Below are positions 60,624 to 64,000 of a stretch of DNA of 64,000 nt, one piece after another. Position 1 is the stretch's first letter. The number at the start of each line of letters is the position of its first letter. The DNA lies in contig CAJQON010000010.1 in assembly GCA_905479995.1 (NCBI GenBank), positions 31,805 through 95,804 of the forward strand, written 5' to 3'. The position numbers and the translations under genes were made by a program. The stretch comes from an uncultured Flavobacteriales bacterium. Lineage in GTDB: Bacteria; Bacteroidota; Bacteroidia; Flavobacteriales_E; Vicingaceae. Below the pieces are notes generated by a model, which saw only the letters and a program-made list of their open reading frames with translations, did no database searches and was not told the DNA's origin.

Positions 60624-63600
60624 TTAGGAATTCTTGTGCTTCTTCTTTTTTGCTTTCCCTACTCGAATTTTGTAGTCATCTATTGTTCCAAACATTTTAA
60701 GGTTAAGGTAGCGTGTTTTTTTGGTTGGATCTACTTCTATAATTTCATCGTCACCAGTTTCACCTTTTGCTGTTTTTTTATTGCCAAACAATTTATTTCG
60801 GGCACCTTCTCTAATCATTTTCCATGGCACTCTAATAAAGTATTCTATTTCATCTTTCATATTTTGAGTGCCAGAAAACTCCATATGCCCAAGAGTTGTC
60901 TCAATAGTCATGTTTGGAATAGTCATTAATCCATTGGTTAAATCAATATGATTCTGAAGCGTATCAAATCTCAGGTTGGTTAAATCTTTATCCCCAAAAT
61001 AATCTGATAATAGCAACATTGGTTCATAATTTACCAATCGGCCATTAAGTACTTCAACATCCATATGAACTTCAGATTGATCTAAGTCAGCAACCATGTC
61101 TGGGTAAACTCTAATTTTCCCATCTATGTGAGCACTGAGTTTGCCATGCAAATTTTCTGAAACGACTGCATCTTGACCGAAATTTTCGAATTTGAATAAA
61201 AGTTTATCAATATCACAGTTCTGAACAGATAAATTTGGCTTCATGTAAATGTGTTTTGGATCACTACCATTAAAATATCCAGACATAGCAACCTGTCCAC
61301 CAGCCATATTCATTCGAAGTGTATCAATGTGTAAGTAGTGATTTTTAGTTGTTCTTAGTCGAGCATGAATCTTTTTTAAGTCAATTCGATCTTTGATAAA
61401 GTGTTGAATATCTACGTCAAACGTCATATCCGTAAAAGGCAATTCATAAATATTAAACACCTCTTCGTGTTCAGATACATCTGCTTTTGTTTTTATTGAT
61501 TTAGCAGTATTTTTAGGAGGTTCTGGATTAAAGTTAGAAAGTTGGTCCACATCAATATAATTGGCCTTAAGTCCAAAATGATTGTCTCTCTTTTTGATGG
61601 CTTCATTATCACCTAAGTAATAATTCATGTCAATATCAAAAACCGTTCTTCCCATTTTACCATGGAACTTTTCCAACAAAATATGATCATCTTCATAATG
61701 AACCCGACCATGGAAATCTTCAAAGCGCATTGGGTGCACGTGCATTTTAGCGGTTAATCTATCCAAATCTACATCAACTGAATGCAGGTGAGAATTTTTG
61801 TAATGCATACTCGAATTTACATGTAACTGGAGGTTGTCAAACTCTTCATGCCTGTAATCTTTAGGTACATAGTTGGTACCTTGGTAGGAAAATACATCTT
61901 CTAATTTTAAAAGATCGGAATGAAGTGTAATATCCAGGTCAACATCTCCATTTAATTCTGGTTGCATCCAAAAATCATAATCGTGAATTAATCCATTAAA
62001 ATGAAAATCTGATTGGTCTACATATCCAGTAAAATCTACAATCTTTAGATCATGTTCGTCAATCAAAATGTCCGAATGGAAGTCGTGTAATTCATGCGGG
62101 TAATGTTTTAATTGAGCATGTAAACTGTCAATATAAAATTCACCAACAGGTAAGTACTTAGACTCTGTAAATGATTTTGCTGACGATTTGAAAGAGAAGC
62201 CAACACTAAAATCTTCAATCTTTTCATCTATTCCTGTACTATCCTTTTTAGAGAATTTGGTGAGTTCTGCTATATCTAAAGTATTCGAAGATATATCTAA
62301 GTGAGCAGTTACCGGAATATTGGTATGATGCACCACTGCGGGTAAATCTGATAGATACCCGGTTAAAGAAAGGTCAGATTGTCCCAATTTCAGTTCAAAC
62401 TGATCAATATCTGCCTGCTTACCGTTCATAATTACATGTACGTCTAATTGTTCTAATGGAGCAGGTAAATTGGAAGAATTAAAATGCAATTTTTGAATTT
62501 TCAATTCGGCAAAATAGGCCTGATTTAAATCTTTTAAAGCATGCTCAGGGTTATCCAAATCTATAATGTCATGAAATTTCATTTTCATAAATACATTTCC
62601 CTTTACATCTTCAATGTCATTAAGATTTAAGAATCCAGTCAAAAAATCAAGGTTAAAGTCAGCTTCCAGTTTCATATCAACTTCTGGTGCTTCAAAGTTT
62701 TTCATAAAAACAGATCCTGAAAACTTACCTTGTTCTATGTTCGCTGTCATGTTTGTAAGAGAAAATTCCATAGTGCTTAAATCTCTTTTCACTCCATTGG
62801 TAAAATGACCTTCAAACCCCATGTTATCTATTTTTTTACCTTTTTCAGTATTTTCTAAGAAAGCTTCATGTGCGCCAAATTCAGCATGTACCAAGGGCGT
62901 TAATCCATGTGCTGTTGCTCCTTTTATTTTGGCATTAAAGTAAATTTTTCCTGCATTTTTATAACGTTCTAAAACTGGAACCAACTCGTGTGGGGCGAAA
63001 GCGATAAACATATCAAAATTCGGTTTGGTACCGCTTATTTCTAGATCAACTGTCATGTCGTTTTTGGTATCTAATGAGCCTTCAATTTCAAAATCGCCAT
63101 GTTCCATTGTTAATCCTGATGGTTTTAATACGACTAATCCTGTTTTATCATTTATACTAACATCGGTATGAAATTCAAAATGTTTGTCATGAATGTAAGT
63201 TGTGTCACCATTATTAAAAATGTTGAGGTTAAAATCTGAATCAATATGGGCATTAATTAGTCCTTCACTTGTTTTAAATCCACCATCGGCCCAGTTAATG
63301 TAAGTTTCAACATCCATGTTAGTGGATTCGTCAAACTTGTGGATGTCAAGGTTTTCTAGGCGTATTGTTTGAAGGTGAACGTGAAGTTTTTCATCTTTAC
63401 TTGCTTCCTCAGTTGTAGCCAGGGCATTTTGCAAGTTGTTGGTACCATCTTCATGAAGAATTAGGTTGAAATATCCATCTTGGACTAAGAGTGAATGAAT
63501 GTCGTAATTGCCCTTAAGAATATCCCAAATATTAAAACCAATGTAAATATCCTTAACATCTAAAATGGCTTTGGCATGATCATCTTTTGTTTCATAAATC

Positions 63601-63839
63601 TTAACATCATCAATCTTGAACGATATATTTGGAAAATCTTTAAAAGGAGCAAGATGAGTATCTCCAATGTTCAAAAGTCCTTTGTGTTCTTTGTTCATTG
63701 TATCAAGCTGACCTTGAATAATATCATCTTGGTTTATATAAATAATCGATAATAATATGCTAAAAAGAATAATTGGAATTAGCAGTATCCACGCGAAGAC
63801 TTTTCTATATCGCTTGCTTTTATTTGAGGTTAACGTCAT
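60624..63839 (-). CDS. AsmA family protein
   Basis: 1071 residues. An N-terminal membrane helix (about 13-33), then a very long run of short strands with repeated G-x-x-D and L-x-L patterns (for example IHSLLVQDGYFNLILHEDG, MEHGDFEIEGSLDTKN), the extended beta-groove typical of AsmA-like proteins that move or organise phospholipids between membranes. The N-terminal AsmA motif is seen in FPNISFKIDDVKIYE. C-terminal end is basic (GKAKKKKHKNS). It stands alone, upstream of a tRNA on the same strand. The exact lipid role is not established. Confidence 0.88.
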   Translation of the reverse strand: MTLTSNKSKRYRKVFAWILLIPIILFSILLSIIYINQDDIIQGQLDTMNKEHKGLLNIGDTHLAPFKDFPNISFKIDDVKIYETKDDHAKAILDVKDIYIGFNIWDILKGNYDIHSLLVQDGYFNLILHEDGTNNLQNALATTEEASKDEKLHVHLQTIRLENLDIHKFDESTNMDVETYINWADGGFKTSEGLINAHIDSDFNLNIFNNGDTTYIHDKHFEFHTDVSINDKTGLVVLKPSGLTMEHGDFEIEGSLDTKNDMTVDLEISGTKPNFDMFIAFAPHELVPVLERYKNAGKIYFNAKIKGATAHGLTPLVHAEFGAHEAFLENTEKGKKIDNMGFEGHFTNGVKRDLSTMEFSLTNMTANIEQGKFSGSVFMKNFEAPEVDMKLEADFNLDFLTGFLNLNDIEDVKGNVFMKMKFHDIIDLDNPEHALKDLNQAYFAELKIQKLHFNSSNLPAPLEQLDVHVIMNGKQADIDQFELKLGQSDLSLTGYLSDLPAVVHHTNIPVTAHLDISSNTLDIAELTKFSKKDSTGIDEKIEDFSVGFSFKSSAKSFTESKYLPVGEFYIDSLHAQLKHYPHELHDFHSDILIDEHDLKIVDFTGYVDQSDFHFNGLIHDYDFWMQPELNGDVDLDITLHSDLLKLEDVFSYQGTNYVPKDYRHEEFDNLQLHVNSSMHYKNSHLHSVDVDLDRLTAKMHVHPMRFEDFHGRVHYEDDHILLEKFHGKMGRTVFDIDMNYYLGDNEAIKKRDNHFGLKANYIDVDQLSNFNPEPPKNTAKSIKTKADVSEHEEVFNIYELPFTDMTFDVDIQHFIKDRIDLKKIHARLRTTKNHYLHIDTLRMNMAGGQVAMSGYFNGSDPKHIYMKPNLSVQNCDIDKLLFKFENFGQDAVVSENLHGKLSAHIDGKIRVYPDMVADLDQSEVHMDVEVLNGRLVNYEPMLLLSDYFGDKDLTNLRFDTLQNHIDLTNGLMTIPNMTIETTLGHMEFSGTQNMKDEIEYFIRVPWKMIREGARNKLFGNKKTAKGETGDDEIIEVDPTKKTRYLNLKMFGTIDDYKIRVGKAKKKKHKNS

Positions 63840-63910
63840 ACTAAGTACTAAACTAATGAAATTACAAGAATGGACTTTGCTAAAGAAGCATAAAGTTCAA
63901 AATGAGTGAA

Positions 63911-63950
63911 TAAAAAAAGGCTACAAACAAATTAATGTTGTAACCTTTTA
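63911..63950 (-). terminator. Rho-independent terminator after the tRNA gene
   Basis: On the minus strand AAAAGGTTACAA, an 11-base or longer loop, and TTGTAGCCTTTT (one T-G wobble) followed by a T-run, just downstream of the tRNA. Confidence 0.8.
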
Positions 63951-63958
63951 AAATTAAG

Positions 63959-64000
63959 TGGGCCCACAAGGACTCGAACCTTGGACCCCCTGATTATGAG
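63959..64000 (-). tRNA. tRNA with CAU anticodon, 3' part (Met or lysidine-type Ile)
   Basis: The minus strand shows the anticodon loop CTCATAA (64000-63994, anticodon complement of 63996-63998), an anticodon stem half TCAGG, variable loop, T-arm with TTCGAGT, acceptor half TGGGCCC and discriminator A at 63959. No CCA is encoded. The 5' half is outside the window, so elongator Met versus Ile-CAU cannot be settled; the T-arm and anticodon loop fit both. Confidence 0.85.

Noticed and set aside
1..64000. CRISPR arrays, insertion sequences, prophage or rRNA genes
   Set aside because: No array of regular short repeats, transposase or phage structural protein, or conserved rRNA stretch was seen; the repeats found are protein-coding or intergenic as listed.

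Overview
The window looks like the chromosome of a free-living, AT-rich Bacteroidota bacterium, most likely of the Flavobacteriales. Three kinds of evidence support this. There are many type IX secretion (T9SS) parts and cargo: three PorP/SprF-family proteins, a PorE-like OmpA protein, three cargo proteins with type B (gliding-motility-associated) C-terminal domains and two with type A sorting domains. There are lineage-typical genes (IPExxxVDY protein beside pyruvate kinase, Y_Y_Y/Reg_prop sensors, 7TMR-DISM kinases, TPR-TM-LuxR regulators). Several gene starts carry the Bacteroidota promoter element TAnnTTTG rather than an E. coli type -10. No rRNA, insertion sequence, prophage or CRISPR array was seen. 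One partial tRNA (anticodon CAU) sits at the right edge.

Layout. 1-7.3 kb (+): end of a type B cargo gene, PorP/SprF, a PorE-like protein, and a large membrane sensor that fuses a two-component-type propeller to an adenylate cyclase and an HD domain. 7.3-10.3 kb (-): IPExxxVDY protein, pyruvate kinase and M42 peptidase. 10.4-12.2 kb (+): a second cargo/PorP pair. 12.2-15.8 kb (-): Crp/Fnr regulator with a thioredoxin-like protein, YgiQ radical SAM protein, and a SPOR-like periplasmic protein. 16.0-23.7 kb (-): a tightly coupled five-gene operon joining an E1-like/nitroreductase fusion and a GNAT acyltransferase to two histidine kinases and a LuxR response regulator. A second GNAT, a stand-alone receiver and a duplicated intergenic element flank it (23.7-25.4 kb). 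25.4-30.4 kb (+): MarR regulator, RND/MMPL exporter, LolA-like protein and beta-barrel protein, with MarR-operator-like sites. 30.5-35.8 kb (+): third PorP/cargo pair, followed by an ECF sigma factor and an anti-sigma protein that itself ends in a type-B-CTD-like domain. 35.8-39.7 kb (+): lipoprotein and two unknown exported proteins. 39.8-42.1 kb (-): type A T9SS protein with two small genes behind it. 42.2-48.8 kb: TPR sensor kinase, response regulator and two TPR-TM-HTH regulators. 49.1-52.2 kb (+): a beta-helix T9SS protein. 52.2-55.8 kb: methyltransferase, and an opposing DsrE / cysteine desulfurase / unknown operon. 56.2-57.7 kb (-): PAS-PAS-histidine kinase split by an in-frame stop. 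57.9-60.4 kb: YceI protein, membrane-bound winged-helix regulator and TonB-C-like protein. 60.6-63.8 kb (-): AsmA family protein. 63.9-64.0 kb: terminator and tRNA.

How it fits together. Most of the window concerns the cell envelope: surface cargo, its secretion partners, and membrane sensors and regulators. The strongest candidate for an undescribed system is the 16.0-23.7 kb operon. There, enzymes that look able to make or modify a small molecule are translationally coupled to a complete phosphorelay. The 30.5-35.8 kb sigma/anti-sigma module tied to T9SS cargo is the second.
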